40,204 nt of DNA, from assembly GCF_900142545.1 (NCBI RefSeq), contig NZ_FRBF01000023.1, positions 1 through 40,204 on the forward strand. The letters are read 5' to 3'. This document shows, piece after piece, positions 6,601-15,864 of the stretch. Position 1 is the first letter of the stretch; every line of letters starts with the position of its first letter. The position numbers and the translations under genes are program-made. The DNA comes from Fibrobacter sp. UWT2 (GTDB lineage Bacteria > Fibrobacterota > Fibrobacteria > Fibrobacterales > Fibrobacteraceae). The notes under the pieces were generated by a model. The model was not told where the DNA came from and made no database searches. It saw only the letters and a program-made list of their open reading frames with translations.

Positions 6601-9600
6601 TTGGCTTAGGGAAAATTTGTAGCGAAAAGACCTTCGTTGGGGAGGTTGTTGAAAAAAGTTCGATTTCAAGGTATTCTCGTTATCGCAATTCTAACTGGCC
6701 GAATTTGTTGCATGTTGATGCGGTCAGTTCTGTTGAAACGTATATCAAGGGAGTCAAGAGCAAGGATTCGATAGAGTATAATATTGCGCTTAATGGACTG
6801 CCCTCAAGAAAATTGTTTTTTGAAAACGGTTCGAATGATATCTCTAATGAGCAGGTTCTCAGATATTCGGCGGAAGAATATGCTTTTGAACGTAATGAAA
6901 ATCATCTCCGCAACCCATTGCTTTCTTATTCATGTAAGCCCAATTGCACTTCGGGAAAAGTAGTTCAGGCTACGGCGGCTCGTTATGCCGCTGCAAACGA
7001 CTCAATAGGAATACCGCACCTTGTTGAAGAATGGGCTTATAATCCTGAGGAACTCGTAAATGGAAATTCGTTCCAGGGAATTCCTTGGGCTCTTGATGCG
7101 AACCCGAGTGCTATATGGAAAAAGAATTCTGAAATCTCAAAATATTGGAATGGTTTTGCGGTAGAACGAAAGGATGCTCTTGGTAACAAGACCGCGCGGA
7201 TAGTTGATGATGACTCAATTGCTTTTGAACGTGCCGTGGTGCAAAATGCCGGATTTGATGAAATTCTTGTTATTCCTGGTGATCGTTGTGACGAAAATGG
7301 CATGGAAGTGACTAGTGAATGTCACTTGTTGCCTTTACAGGGAAGAGCAACCGATGGCGAAGGTGCGTCTAATGGTCGCTTTTCAAAAGTCGTGATGGAT
7401 TTGAGATATGGCTTTTCAGGTGTCGTCAAGCAGGCAAGGCAAGGTAAATATCGTTTTTCCGCATGGGTCCAAAATGCGGACAACACATCTGCAACAGTTA
7501 CGTTGTCACTTAATGGAATACAGAAATATAACTGGACTTTAGATGGGAATGCAGCCGGTAAATGGCATTATGTCGAGTGGGAAGGCGAAGTGAATTCGGG
7601 TTTACAGAATGTTTCCTTGTCTGGTACGGGAAATACTCGTGTGCAGGATATTCGGATGATTCCCGCTGGTGCTGCAGCCATGGTCAAATACTATGATGTA
7701 CACTTCGGGATGCCTGTTGCCGAAGTTGATGATCGAGGTGTTGGTAAGCATATTACGCTGGATGGAAACGGACGGATCAAAAAGACTTTTGGTGAAGATG
7801 TTTCCGGTAGTCTACGGCTTGTAAGCGAAAATGATTTCATCGATGCAAGATGTAGCGATCCTTCTCTTGGTTCAGATGACTTGGCGTCTTTATCTTTTGA
7901 TTCCAAACCGATTCTGCAGTCTTCGACTAATCGAAACTTGCAATATGTATTGGCCGGAAACAAGGAGGATGTAGTTATTTCTTGGGAACCAAAGAATTCG
8001 GAAGATGCAGTCCGTTATCGTCTTTATGCGGACGGAGAGTCTGCTTCGGCTGGATGGCATTACGACTGTTGCTCTGCTACCGATGGGTTGTATGCTACAT
8101 TTGATAACAATACCTCATATACATTGGAAATAGATGTCGGGGCGGATAGTGTCGGGATTTATACTGTGCATATTCAGAAAGCCTCTTCCGGGTGGGTTGG
8201 CTATGGAAATGTCTTGAGAAAGGCAGAAATGCCGCTGTTTATAAATAGGGGCGATTCTTCGAAAATAGTCTATTCTGCATCAGATGGAGTCTATACGGCT
8301 GATTTTAGTGGAAATGTATGGATTGAAAATCTGGTAACTTTGCAAAAATCTAAAGCTCTGTCGGGAACAACGTCTGGTGGAAACAGCTATTTGCTTTCAA
8401 TGCCGCGAATCCTGATGGTTGATTCTACTAGCAACGAAAATGCTGAACTGTTCTCTGGCAATTCAGAAACATGGACCAACAATGGTTACATTTTTGATGC
8501 CTCCGTATACGGGCTTGATTTTGCTATGTCGGCGAATTCAACTGGCAATGTTTGTGCGGCCTATGTAAAGACAGCTGCCCATGATAGCACAACGCCTTCG
8601 GTACTAGCTTCCAGTTGTTTTATAAACAATGTATGGATGCCTATAGGTGGCTATACGGTGTTTGGGCAAGATTTTGATGCGCCTCCATCTGTTGTGCCGG
8701 GTATTATAGAGAATGGCGATGTGTTTGGCGTTGATTTGACAACAGGTCCTGGCGGAAAACTCTATGTGGCGTACGTTGCACGAAATCCCTATTTTGAACT
8801 ATATAAGGATGATGTGATTGCTGAACATGGAGATAGCGTTTCTTCTCCCAAATTCTTGATTATAAAGAGTCTTTTTGATTCTTCGGAATCTGGGATATCT
8901 GGCTCAGGAAGTATTTGGGCGGGGCCGACTCTTACAAAGGATTCTGCTTCCAATGACATGCTTCCGAATTATCTAGGAGATTTTGTCTTTATGGATGATT
9001 CAATACCACTTACCATGGTGAAGCAGTTTAAGATTGTTGGCGATGCTGACTATATCTACCTTGCTGTCGCATACAATGTCTCTGTGGATAATACTGGTAA
9101 GACTGCTATTACGGTTCTCAGGGGCGAATTTGTCGACACGGAAGATGAAGATGGTATTCCCGAACATAGACTCCAGTTTACTCCCTACGAGGATGCTTCT
9201 ATTGTAAATTCTGCGGGATTACCCGTTGAACAGGAACGCCGGATTATTGCTTATTTAGAAAGTGATGCTCCGTTTGATTTTGCTGTTCGGAATGGAATCC
9301 CTTATGTCTTGTTTGCGAATAGTCAAAACGAAGATGGACTCACTCTTGTAAGTTATCGAGATTCACGATGGCTTTCTGTTGGTATCCCTGCTTTCATTAA
9401 GTCAAATAAAACGGTGAATTCGGCCAGCTTGGCTTTTGGCTCAAATGGAACCCCCGCTGTTGTTGTACGGGCATCGGATAAAGAAACGAAAAGTCGCAGA
9501 AAGCATATTGTTCCAATGAAGTATGTATCGGCGGATGACGTTGATATAACTCTTTCTGGAATTCAGGTTACGGGTGCCGTGACAACAATTTCGTCCGAAT

Positions 9601-10982
9601 TCCGTCAATACATTTTAAATTATTCGGCCAAGGTATTGTCGGATGACTCTGTCATTGAAATATCACCCGCCTTGATGGAACCGCTGGATGTAGCTTCTGT
9701 GCAGGTGCTTCATAACGGGAACCAGGTTTCCTATGAGGGTGTCAATTTCTTTGGTGCACTGATATCGTGGGTCGGTTCAATATTTTCTCCCGGATATAAC
9801 TTCCAGGATTTGACAAGTGAAATTCATTTGGAACCTGGAGAGAACCGCATAGAAATAAATGTCATCGGGGCTAATGGCGTATCTTTGACTTATACGATAG
9901 ACCTGTTTAGGGAATACCCGACTGCGGATTCATCGGATAAAACATTGCAATATAGTGTCAGTACCAACAGCAATTTGATTCCTGTCGGCATAGCTTTGGA
10001 TACGGCACTATATGTCAGTAGGGGGGATAGTTCGTATCGTAAATTCTGTATTCAGTTCCCGTTCGGCGTTCGTCTGTGGTTCAAGGGAACGACCTATTTC
10101 CGCAGCACCTGTGTTGATTTGGATTTCTCCAAGGCTTCAATCGATACGTTATTCTTGGAGGATGAATATGGAAATAAGCAAGTTATTTTCGTTGAAGATG
10201 ACAACATTGCTGAAAACAAGAATGAAAGCGATGACGATAGTAGCGGAGTTGACGAAAATGAGAATATCCCTTTACCGTATAGGAATTTGTTAGGGCACAA
10301 GGTCTATGCTACAGGATATATGGCCCTTTATGATCGGGCTTCGATTTCTGCCGATGAAGTTGTCGGTGAAACGGTCGAGGTTTGCGCAGGAGCAAATGTT
10401 CTTGCACAGATGACTGTTGAAGGGGATGTCTTGTTACGGTCCAATTCAAATGTCGAGGATATTACTTTAGGTGGAAATCTGTATATGCAGGATGGTGCAA
10501 CGCACGGACAAATTGAACATAGGAATGTCCATATTGCGGACATACCTGTAAATTATTTTGTTACAGGAATAACGGATTTTATTGTCGGCGTGAATGATTC
10601 GGCAACGATATCTTCTGGTGCATATAAGGATTTCCATGCCTATGCAAATTCGGAAATACATTTTGAGGAGGGGGAATATTATTTCGACTCCTTTGTCGTA
10701 GAACCTGATGTCAGGGTGTACTTTGATGGCCCTGTTCGTCTGTGGGTACAAAACGGTATCAGCATTGCTGACCGTGCGGGGCTCTATAATTCTCCAGGTG
10801 GAGCAGAAAATGTATTCCTTTATACGAATACAACTGACTTGATGTATTTCGGAGTCTATTCTGATTTTGCGTCCATTCTTGTCGCTCCGTTCGCATCCGT
10901 GAGCCTTGCTACTCAATCTAGGTGGGAAGGATTGATTTGGGCTAACAATCTATACGTACAGGCGGATGCCGTAATTGAATAG
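3687..10982 (+). CDS. Giant secreted RHS/TcB-like protein, first half of a split pair (2431 aa)
   Basis: The start at ATG 3687 gives a clean Sec signal peptide (MLSKILQALLALCSFVFSQS); the upstream TTG at 3657 would add ten residues before it, and neither has a Shine-Dalgarno sequence. The mature N-terminus (GDAFNKYMSPDGGINPLSGT ... SWVGLGWSMG at residues 84-93) matches the SpvB/TcB-like entry domain of Bacteroidota RHS proteins. Residues about 450-835 carry repeated WDGxxW / WNGxxW segments, likely a beta-propeller. A carbohydrate-binding-like beta sandwich follows at about 1250-1320, then an RHS-like segment (GMPVAEVDDRG... LDGNGRIKKTFGED) at about 1341-1372, a fibronectin-like stretch from about 1430, a cadherin-like sandwich at about 1950-2070, and a beta-helical C-terminus at about 2200-2431. 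No YD core or toxin tip is present; those lie in the next gene, 10 bp away. Confidence 0.8.
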   Translation: MLSKILQALLALCSFVFSQSVETGDAFNKYMSPDGGINPLSGTVSFSVPLATLSAGGVSTSFALNYSGNVSQSVKNRNDLSPTSWVGLGWSMGFAKIVSENNHSMSLLDDFYYLVTAEGIRYKLIYEGNRWWIEGLPYWLVERHVETKILSGKTFEIVVGWVLTDDSGNKYQYGDMSYCLTNALDTACSAQGATAYELGFPAFGHTGESIDGDDVPYPVSWSLAKIYDWKNNSLIYSYYQFQEKIKHGSWTSQNRYTKETYLKEVRSSMGSYVKFVLSDKNEGDFEGEVVDAIGKEELSADDENDAFVDPLERKFLSKVELYGMDGEILQTVGFCYEALKVSPSLDADENKKYTKRLLTRIVWANGAGKETKRESYEYYDNVYKAYLNDSYALGMMKEIQGANCGKVSFDYVYQAIDKQPLTIHSEKLPVVNVSLGYLEDGTPYLLGVDKNEKKVVVYYWRNGAWNIRKELSSLPYHDKGYFITEKNNWFAYVTGNGVSYDMYPVVWDGASWQVKPYVHDDGDKELVLTGPNYIVKGNLSSTKSTLTLTVPWTLWGNTFVIDTLSADEGSMDNQFLQIYPSENHIAVSYIGKDWGNNYRVRIFSFKYDASGISVQKTYDNDDLDDDNRYYWGNGYLFGAVESTGLWGQRAEAYHWNGSGWTKLLNYDVHGVQGVPRAQAVGYNYVAMRHNDNDDLTLFDWDGESWRIPFENRNMVHHDDFDLLEEAEWDAVGSSNFFVTRRPKVDNIIEIPYICWPKFKRWGVKWKCKYVRVWSETHPGANIELFERQNDGGWIRYGEVNTDDSKSEKHLVVGSNWYIEKQSNKAFLWDGVKWNEEQLDINWSHFEDIRNPSGQGPTTVEVFDESYTIGDFFAVEGAAETTEAGTTTIYYKKNDSFVKNKGVLLVGQKTVHDPIVDKKFSYKYVYNFDNAPDVAFDYVNNTPLITTVRIELPDNSGMIERELCPIDYDSVGLGLGKICSEKTFVGEVVEKSSISRYSRYRNSNWPNLLHVDAVSSVETYIKGVKSKDSIEYNIALNGLPSRKLFFENGSNDISNEQVLRYSAEEYAFERNENHLRNPLLSYSCKPNCTSGKVVQATAARYAAANDSIGIPHLVEEWAYNPEELVNGNSFQGIPWALDANPSAIWKKNSEISKYWNGFAVERKDALGNKTARIVDDDSIAFERAVVQNAGFDEILVIPGDRCDENGMEVTSECHLLPLQGRATDGEGASNGRFSKVVMDLRYGFSGVVKQARQGKYRFSAWVQNADNTSATVTLSLNGIQKYNWTLDGNAAGKWHYVEWEGEVNSGLQNVSLSGTGNTRVQDIRMIPAGAAAMVKYYDVHFGMPVAEVDDRGVGKHITLDGNGRIKKTFGEDVSGSLRLVSENDFIDARCSDPSLGSDDLASLSFDSKPILQSSTNRNLQYVLAGNKEDVVISWEPKNSEDAVRYRLYADGESASAGWHYDCCSATDGLYATFDNNTSYTLEIDVGADSVGIYTVHIQKASSGWVGYGNVLRKAEMPLFINRGDSSKIVYSASDGVYTADFSGNVWIENLVTLQKSKALSGTTSGGNSYLLSMPRILMVDSTSNENAELFSGNSETWTNNGYIFDASVYGLDFAMSANSTGNVCAAYVKTAAHDSTTPSVLASSCFINNVWMPIGGYTVFGQDFDAPPSVVPGIIENGDVFGVDLTTGPGGKLYVAYVARNPYFELYKDDVIAEHGDSVSSPKFLIIKSLFDSSESGISGSGSIWAGPTLTKDSASNDMLPNYLGDFVFMDDSIPLTMVKQFKIVGDADYIYLAVAYNVSVDNTGKTAITVLRGEFVDTEDEDGIPEHRLQFTPYEDASIVNSAGLPVEQERRIIAYLESDAPFDFAVRNGIPYVLFANSQNEDGLTLVSYRDSRWLSVGIPAFIKSNKTVNSASLAFGSNGTPAVVVRASDKETKSRRKHIVPMKYVSADDVDITLSGIQVTGAVTTISSEFRQYILNYSAKVLSDDSVIEISPALMEPLDVASVQVLHNGNQVSYEGVNFFGALISWVGSIFSPGYNFQDLTSEIHLEPGENRIEINVIGANGVSLTYTIDLFREYPTADSSDKTLQYSVSTNSNLIPVGIALDTALYVSRGDSSYRKFCIQFPFGVRLWFKGTTYFRSTCVDLDFSKASIDTLFLEDEYGNKQVIFVEDDNIAENKNESDDDSSGVDENENIPLPYRNLLGHKVYATGYMALYDRASISADEVVGETVEVCAGANVLAQMTVEGDVLLRSNSNVEDITLGGNLYMQDGATHGQIEHRNVHIADIPVNYFVTGITDFIVGVNDSATISSGAYKDFHAYANSEIHFEEGEYYFDSFVVEPDVRVYFDGPVRLWVQNGISIADRAGLYNSPGGAENVFLYTNTTDLMYFGVYSDFASILVAPFASVSLATQSRWEGLIWANNLYVQADAVIE

Positions 10983-10992
10983 GAGTGAAAAA

Positions 10993-13900
10993 ATGAAAAA
11001 GATACTAATTCTTCTATTCCTGATTGTCGGATTTTCCTTTGCCGATGTCATTGCCCAGCGATATAGCGATGGCAAAATTCATAGGGCGCTTCCCAGCTGG
11101 ATAGATATGTCAGACGCGGAAGTTGTGCCTTTTTCGGTGAACGGGACTGTTCTCAGTCTTCCCGAAGCAAATCAATTTACATATATGTCGCGGACATATT
11201 CAAATCTTACCATTTTTGCCGATGGCCGCATTTCTTTCGGAAATCTGACTAATGGTCTTGATAAGGACATCGAACCCTATCTACAGCCTATTTCTGCCGA
11301 TGTCAACATGGGAAACTCTTTTAGATGGAGGTCTATCGTCGATGCGAATTCGAATTATCTTACCGTTGTAGAAATGGGGCCGTTTCTGTATAGGGGAAAA
11401 TCCTATTCTGTCCAGTCGTCTTTCTTTATAGACGGTGAAATTCAGGTACAGCTTTGGCAAAACGATGTTGCTCACGCCAAACCGGAATTGCTTAATTGGA
11501 TGCGGCCGGTCTTGTATAACGGAACTGTAAAAACGCGTCCGGAGAAGAAACAAGTGACCAGAATGGATGTCTATGGGCCGAATGGTTTGAGACCTGGATG
11601 GATAGCGAAATCATTTAACGGGGCCGGGGTTTCTATTACTGAACCAAATGGCATTGGGACTGGCCTTCTAGTGAATATGGGAACATTTTCGCAAGCTGGG
11701 GGACTCCTTGCTTATGATTATTCTAGAGAGTACCCCGTAGTTGGTGGAATACGTAATATCGAAGTCAAGATGCTTAATCCGGTCGATGTTGACGATAGTC
11801 TTTGCATTTGGTATTTTGACGAATTTCAAGGAACTGTCTATGCAAATTATCCATCTATGAAGATGAACCAGACGATGGGGGTGTTTAGTCCCGAAGACTA
11901 CACCTACCAGTGGGGTGGACCTTTCTATACATCATCTTATGTGACTAGGCCGGCTCCAGGTTTCAAATTCCAGCTGGCTTACCCACAAAACCAGAATATG
12001 ACATTTAGAATAGGCCGGATTGTATACAATCTAAAGCAACTCCCGTCAATCCAGTTTCTGCCACCTAAACCATATCAGTTGACTTTTTCGATTACGGGAA
12101 GTGGTCGCGTATCGATGAACTCCCCGTCGGGTACTTCTCCGTTTAGCCTGTACGAAGGAGAAAAGGCTTCCGCTTCAATAATAGGCAAGGCCGGTTCGAC
12201 GATAGAACGGATTACGGTGAATGGAAAAGTTGTTGTTCTCAATGGAGAAATTATTTCGAAAATGCCTCCCATAAATCCGTCTTTTAATGCAATGAGGGCC
12301 GCAAATGAATATGTAAAGCTTTTTAAGGTCTATGGAAACAGGCCGTATTCGAAGATTGATTTTGATATCACGGCCATGCATGAAAATGTGAATGTGGTCG
12401 TTGAATTTGCTCCCTGTGAGGCGAGGACGCTCGATGTCGTACCGGAAATGGTAAAGACCGATTCCTATCTTGATCCCGTCAACCAGTCAAATGCGAGAAA
12501 GTTTACATCGGCATTTTTCAAGGATGCCTTCGGTTCGACTGTGCAGAAGCAGGATTCTCTTGCTGACGGAAAGTATATTGTGTCAGCCGTATATAGTGAC
12601 GCTCTCGGAAAAACAAAATATGAGCCGATGTCGTTTGTGCGTGATACGACTGCATTCGGGTATATGGATATGGCTTGCGAAGCCTGTGTGACCGCGGCGA
12701 ATAATTATTACGACGGAACCGATTCTACAGACAAACCGAATGCGGAGAGTAATGCTTTCACGGAATTCGAACCGAGATATGGAAATACTTCCGGTTCCTA
12801 CGGAAGGAATGCAGGGATAGCGAGGCGTTCTTTTGAATATCAGCAGCAAGTCCAGGAAGCCTACGGTTTGCCCGCTTCTGTTGCGACGGACTTTCTCTAT
12901 TTGGATTATTTGAACGAAGACAATATATCGGATAATTTCAGGAAAAGAATCAAGAACCCTGGCGGAAAGCATTTGACGATATCTCGCGATGCTGAAGGGC
13001 GTTATACGCAAAGTGTAACGGATGAAAAAAACAGGACTGTATCGACATGGACATACGATGGCGAGAATGAACTTGTTGTCATGAACGAGTATGATGGCTA
13101 TGACAGGTTGATTCGATCTTATCTTAGGGATTATCCTGCGTTTGCGGATACGATGGGCTATGATGCCATGGGTCGCCTGCTCTCGAAAAAATCCAATGAC
13201 CATGGCCTGGTGGAATATGCCTATGATTCCCTGGGAAATTTAAGGTTTACGAGAAACGCTCGCCAGAAGGCTTTGGGAAACAACTACTTTATGGCGAATG
13301 TATATGACGGCGAAGGGCGTGTTGTCGCAATCGGCGAAGTACATGGCGGTCATGACTTTGCTGCCCCAAATACGGCGATTGCTTCCGCAGCTCTTACTCC
13401 CATAGTCCGCACAGTTTACGGAAAGCCGACATCCGATACATTGACCCTATACGGGGTAAACCTGAACAGTTCGCTGCTTGGAAACATTCTGTCTCAGATG
13501 GACGGAATACGCGATTATGATGTCGGGGCTATCATTGCCTACGACGGTGAAGGTAATCCGGTATCCATAAAAATGAAGTCCTATGACCGCATTGGGCGCA
13601 TGTCAAGACAGTGGGTCGTCTATCTGTTTGATGATGTCCCTGCGGTACAATTGTCCTATGTCTATAACTTGTCCGACGAACTGGCTTCTTCTACCTATTC
13701 GGAATGGAATGGAAACGGTTGGACGCAAAAGTCAACAAGGACTAGAACTTACGACTACAAGGGTCGTCTCGTTGAAACACGCGAAGGCAATTCCTTGTTG
13801 GCTAGCTATACGTACAGTGCAAATGGGAATGTTGTATCCAAACATTATTACGACGCGGGGACTGAGGTGTTTGCAAAAACTGTTCGGCGCGATGTATATG

Positions 13901-15864
13901 GAAGACCCGTTGTACTAGACTATAGGAACGGCTCTACGGAGCTTTATTCTGAAAACATATCGTATGAAAATCCCTTGTCTGTGCGACAGTCAACCGTGGC
14001 AAGAGTGTGGGCTGATGCGGGAACTGTAGGCCGAGTTGTAGAAAATGCTGGCTATACCTATGACTATCTGGGCCGTCTGACGGAAATGTCCGGAACTAGA
14101 AATGCAAGTTATAGTTACGACGAACTTGGACGATTGACTGTCAAACACGAGGGATCTCAGGCTGTAGGGTATTACTATGGTTCTCAGAGCCATCAAGGGT
14201 ATTATCGACCTTATGGTATGACAATTTCGGGTAGAAGCTATACCCCGTATGAGTATTATTCTTACGACGCTTCAGGAAATGTGTGGCTAGACCGTTATGC
14301 TCGTGCCGCCTACGAACTGGATGCCAGGGCCTTGCCGGAAAAAGTGCGGTTATATCCTGAAGTCCCATCGGGGATTTCGCTGGAAAATTTGGATGATTTC
14401 TCGTCTTCGGAATCGGGGCAAATTCACATGGCCTATGATGAAAACGGCCAGCGCGTCTATTTTAACTACAGTGACGGAAGTTCCGGTTACGGAGAAGCGA
14501 CCCTGAGCGGTGTGGGCGTTTACCGCAAGGATGGAAGTGGGGATTATACTCTTGTACGGGAGGATTTGATTGCTGGCGGCTACCGCAAAGATGGCGCAGC
14601 GTATTTCCCTGTGACAGATGTTCAGGGCAATATAAGGGGCTATGCAAATACATCTGGAGTCCAGAGCGCATACGCCTATTACCCATACGGAGCACTAATT
14701 GACTTGGCTCATGACGATGCTGAAGATTCAAGACGCTGGCAGGCCAAGGAATTTGATTTCTACATAAACAAGTATTACTTCGGTGCACGATTCTATGACC
14801 CGCTCTTTGGACTATGGCTTACGCCGGACCCTGCCGGACAGTTTGCGAACGCCTATACTTATGGTGGCGACCCGCTAAACTATATAGACCCAAACGGGGA
14901 AAGTGTGACTGCGGCCATCATTGTGGGGGCCGCTATAGGAGCCGCTATTGGCGGGACTGTTTCGGCGGTGAATTGTAGCGGAGCAAATGAAGTGGGATGT
15001 GGTAAAGCAATTGCACAGGGTGCCGCAGTAGGTGCCATTGCTGGAGCTGCTAGTGGAGGAGTCGGAAGCGCAGTAGGTGGTTTGGCAACGGGTGCTGCTG
15101 GAGTTCTTATGGAATCTGGTTCGGCGGCGGCCTTTGTTGGAGGTGCTGTTGGTGGTGCTGCAGGATCTGCTGCTGGTTATACATCAAGTTATTTTTTAAA
15201 CAACGCTTTGGGGAATCGTTCCGAATGGAGTTGGTTGGGGTGGAATGGCTTTCTTGCACAAGTAGGCATTGGAGCGGTTTTAGGAGGAACGCTGAGTGAG
15301 ATTCGCTTTCAAACAGATGTCAATTATCAATGGAGTGTTTATGAAGAAACATATAATTTTGGCAAACGTTTTGATTTCTTAAATCGAGTTGCTAATTATA
15401 TAGGAAATGAAGAAGGCTTAGCCTCAGGAACGATATCTGTGGATATGACACAGGAATATTTTCGGGTAGAAAGTGCTACCAGCAAAACTGGATTTGTTGA
15501 TGCGGAGGGAATGACTGATAATTTGGGCAATATAAAAATTGCGAAATCGGCCACCACATCAGCAGCAAATTTTTATGAAACAATTGCGCATGAAGGTCTT
15601 CACCAAAAATTTAATTATATGGGACCTGATAATATGAGACTGATGTTTAATAATAGTATTGATGCTGAAGAAGCTCTAGTAAGAGATCGTTTATTAGATC
15701 ATAAGTTTAATAAATTCTGGCCTAATGAACGTGCGAAAGAAATCTCTGATTTAAAAACATTTATTGAAAGAAAATCAACAAGCAAACAAACTATAAAAAC
15801 TTTAGAAACTTTTGGAAACCGAAGGCGCTTGTACAATATTCTTTTGGAGACGCAACGAAGATGA
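10993..15864 (+). CDS. Secreted RHS/YD-repeat polymorphic toxin with HEGLH metallopeptidase-like tip (1623 aa)
   Basis: ATG 10993 follows AGGAG at 10981-10985, giving a Sec signal peptide (MKKILILLFLIVGFSFA). Residues about 20-640 are beta-rich export and adhesion-like sequence. YD repeats run from about 670 to 1150 (YDAMGRLLSKKS, YDYLGRLTEMSG, YDELGRLTVKHE). The RHS-associated core lies at about 1200-1303 (YYFGARFYDPLFGLWLTPDP ... YIDPNG). After the core comes a glycine-alanine-rich stretch (about 1306-1397) that could help membrane passage, then a variable tip. The tip has His1533-Glu-Gly-Leu-His1537 and downstream acidic DAEE (1557-1560), a plausible zinc site of a gluzincin-like protease. 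DNA becomes AT-rich over the tip, as expected for a swapped toxin domain. The next gene overlaps by 4 bp. A TcC-like role with the 2431-aa protein as TcB-like partner is inferred. Confidence 0.85.
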   Translation: MKKILILLFLIVGFSFADVIAQRYSDGKIHRALPSWIDMSDAEVVPFSVNGTVLSLPEANQFTYMSRTYSNLTIFADGRISFGNLTNGLDKDIEPYLQPISADVNMGNSFRWRSIVDANSNYLTVVEMGPFLYRGKSYSVQSSFFIDGEIQVQLWQNDVAHAKPELLNWMRPVLYNGTVKTRPEKKQVTRMDVYGPNGLRPGWIAKSFNGAGVSITEPNGIGTGLLVNMGTFSQAGGLLAYDYSREYPVVGGIRNIEVKMLNPVDVDDSLCIWYFDEFQGTVYANYPSMKMNQTMGVFSPEDYTYQWGGPFYTSSYVTRPAPGFKFQLAYPQNQNMTFRIGRIVYNLKQLPSIQFLPPKPYQLTFSITGSGRVSMNSPSGTSPFSLYEGEKASASIIGKAGSTIERITVNGKVVVLNGEIISKMPPINPSFNAMRAANEYVKLFKVYGNRPYSKIDFDITAMHENVNVVVEFAPCEARTLDVVPEMVKTDSYLDPVNQSNARKFTSAFFKDAFGSTVQKQDSLADGKYIVSAVYSDALGKTKYEPMSFVRDTTAFGYMDMACEACVTAANNYYDGTDSTDKPNAESNAFTEFEPRYGNTSGSYGRNAGIARRSFEYQQQVQEAYGLPASVATDFLYLDYLNEDNISDNFRKRIKNPGGKHLTISRDAEGRYTQSVTDEKNRTVSTWTYDGENELVVMNEYDGYDRLIRSYLRDYPAFADTMGYDAMGRLLSKKSNDHGLVEYAYDSLGNLRFTRNARQKALGNNYFMANVYDGEGRVVAIGEVHGGHDFAAPNTAIASAALTPIVRTVYGKPTSDTLTLYGVNLNSSLLGNILSQMDGIRDYDVGAIIAYDGEGNPVSIKMKSYDRIGRMSRQWVVYLFDDVPAVQLSYVYNLSDELASSTYSEWNGNGWTQKSTRTRTYDYKGRLVETREGNSLLASYTYSANGNVVSKHYYDAGTEVFAKTVRRDVYGRPVVLDYRNGSTELYSENISYENPLSVRQSTVARVWADAGTVGRVVENAGYTYDYLGRLTEMSGTRNASYSYDELGRLTVKHEGSQAVGYYYGSQSHQGYYRPYGMTISGRSYTPYEYYSYDASGNVWLDRYARAAYELDARALPEKVRLYPEVPSGISLENLDDFSSSESGQIHMAYDENGQRVYFNYSDGSSGYGEATLSGVGVYRKDGSGDYTLVREDLIAGGYRKDGAAYFPVTDVQGNIRGYANTSGVQSAYAYYPYGALIDLAHDDAEDSRRWQAKEFDFYINKYYFGARFYDPLFGLWLTPDPAGQFANAYTYGGDPLNYIDPNGESVTAAIIVGAAIGAAIGGTVSAVNCSGANEVGCGKAIAQGAAVGAIAGAASGGVGSAVGGLATGAAGVLMESGSAAAFVGGAVGGAAGSAAGYTSSYFLNNALGNRSEWSWLGWNGFLAQVGIGAVLGGTLSEIRFQTDVNYQWSVYEETYNFGKRFDFLNRVANYIGNEEGLASGTISVDMTQEYFRVESATSKTGFVDAEGMTDNLGNIKIAKSATTSAANFYETIAHEGLHQKFNYMGPDNMRLMFNNSIDAEEALVRDRLLDHKFNKFWPNERAKEISDLKTFIERKSTSKQTIKTLETFGNRRRLYNILLETQRR

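Noticed and set aside
12583-13203. Minus-strand frame of 206 codons
   Set aside because: It lies fully inside the YD-repeat gene and lacks protein-like features.
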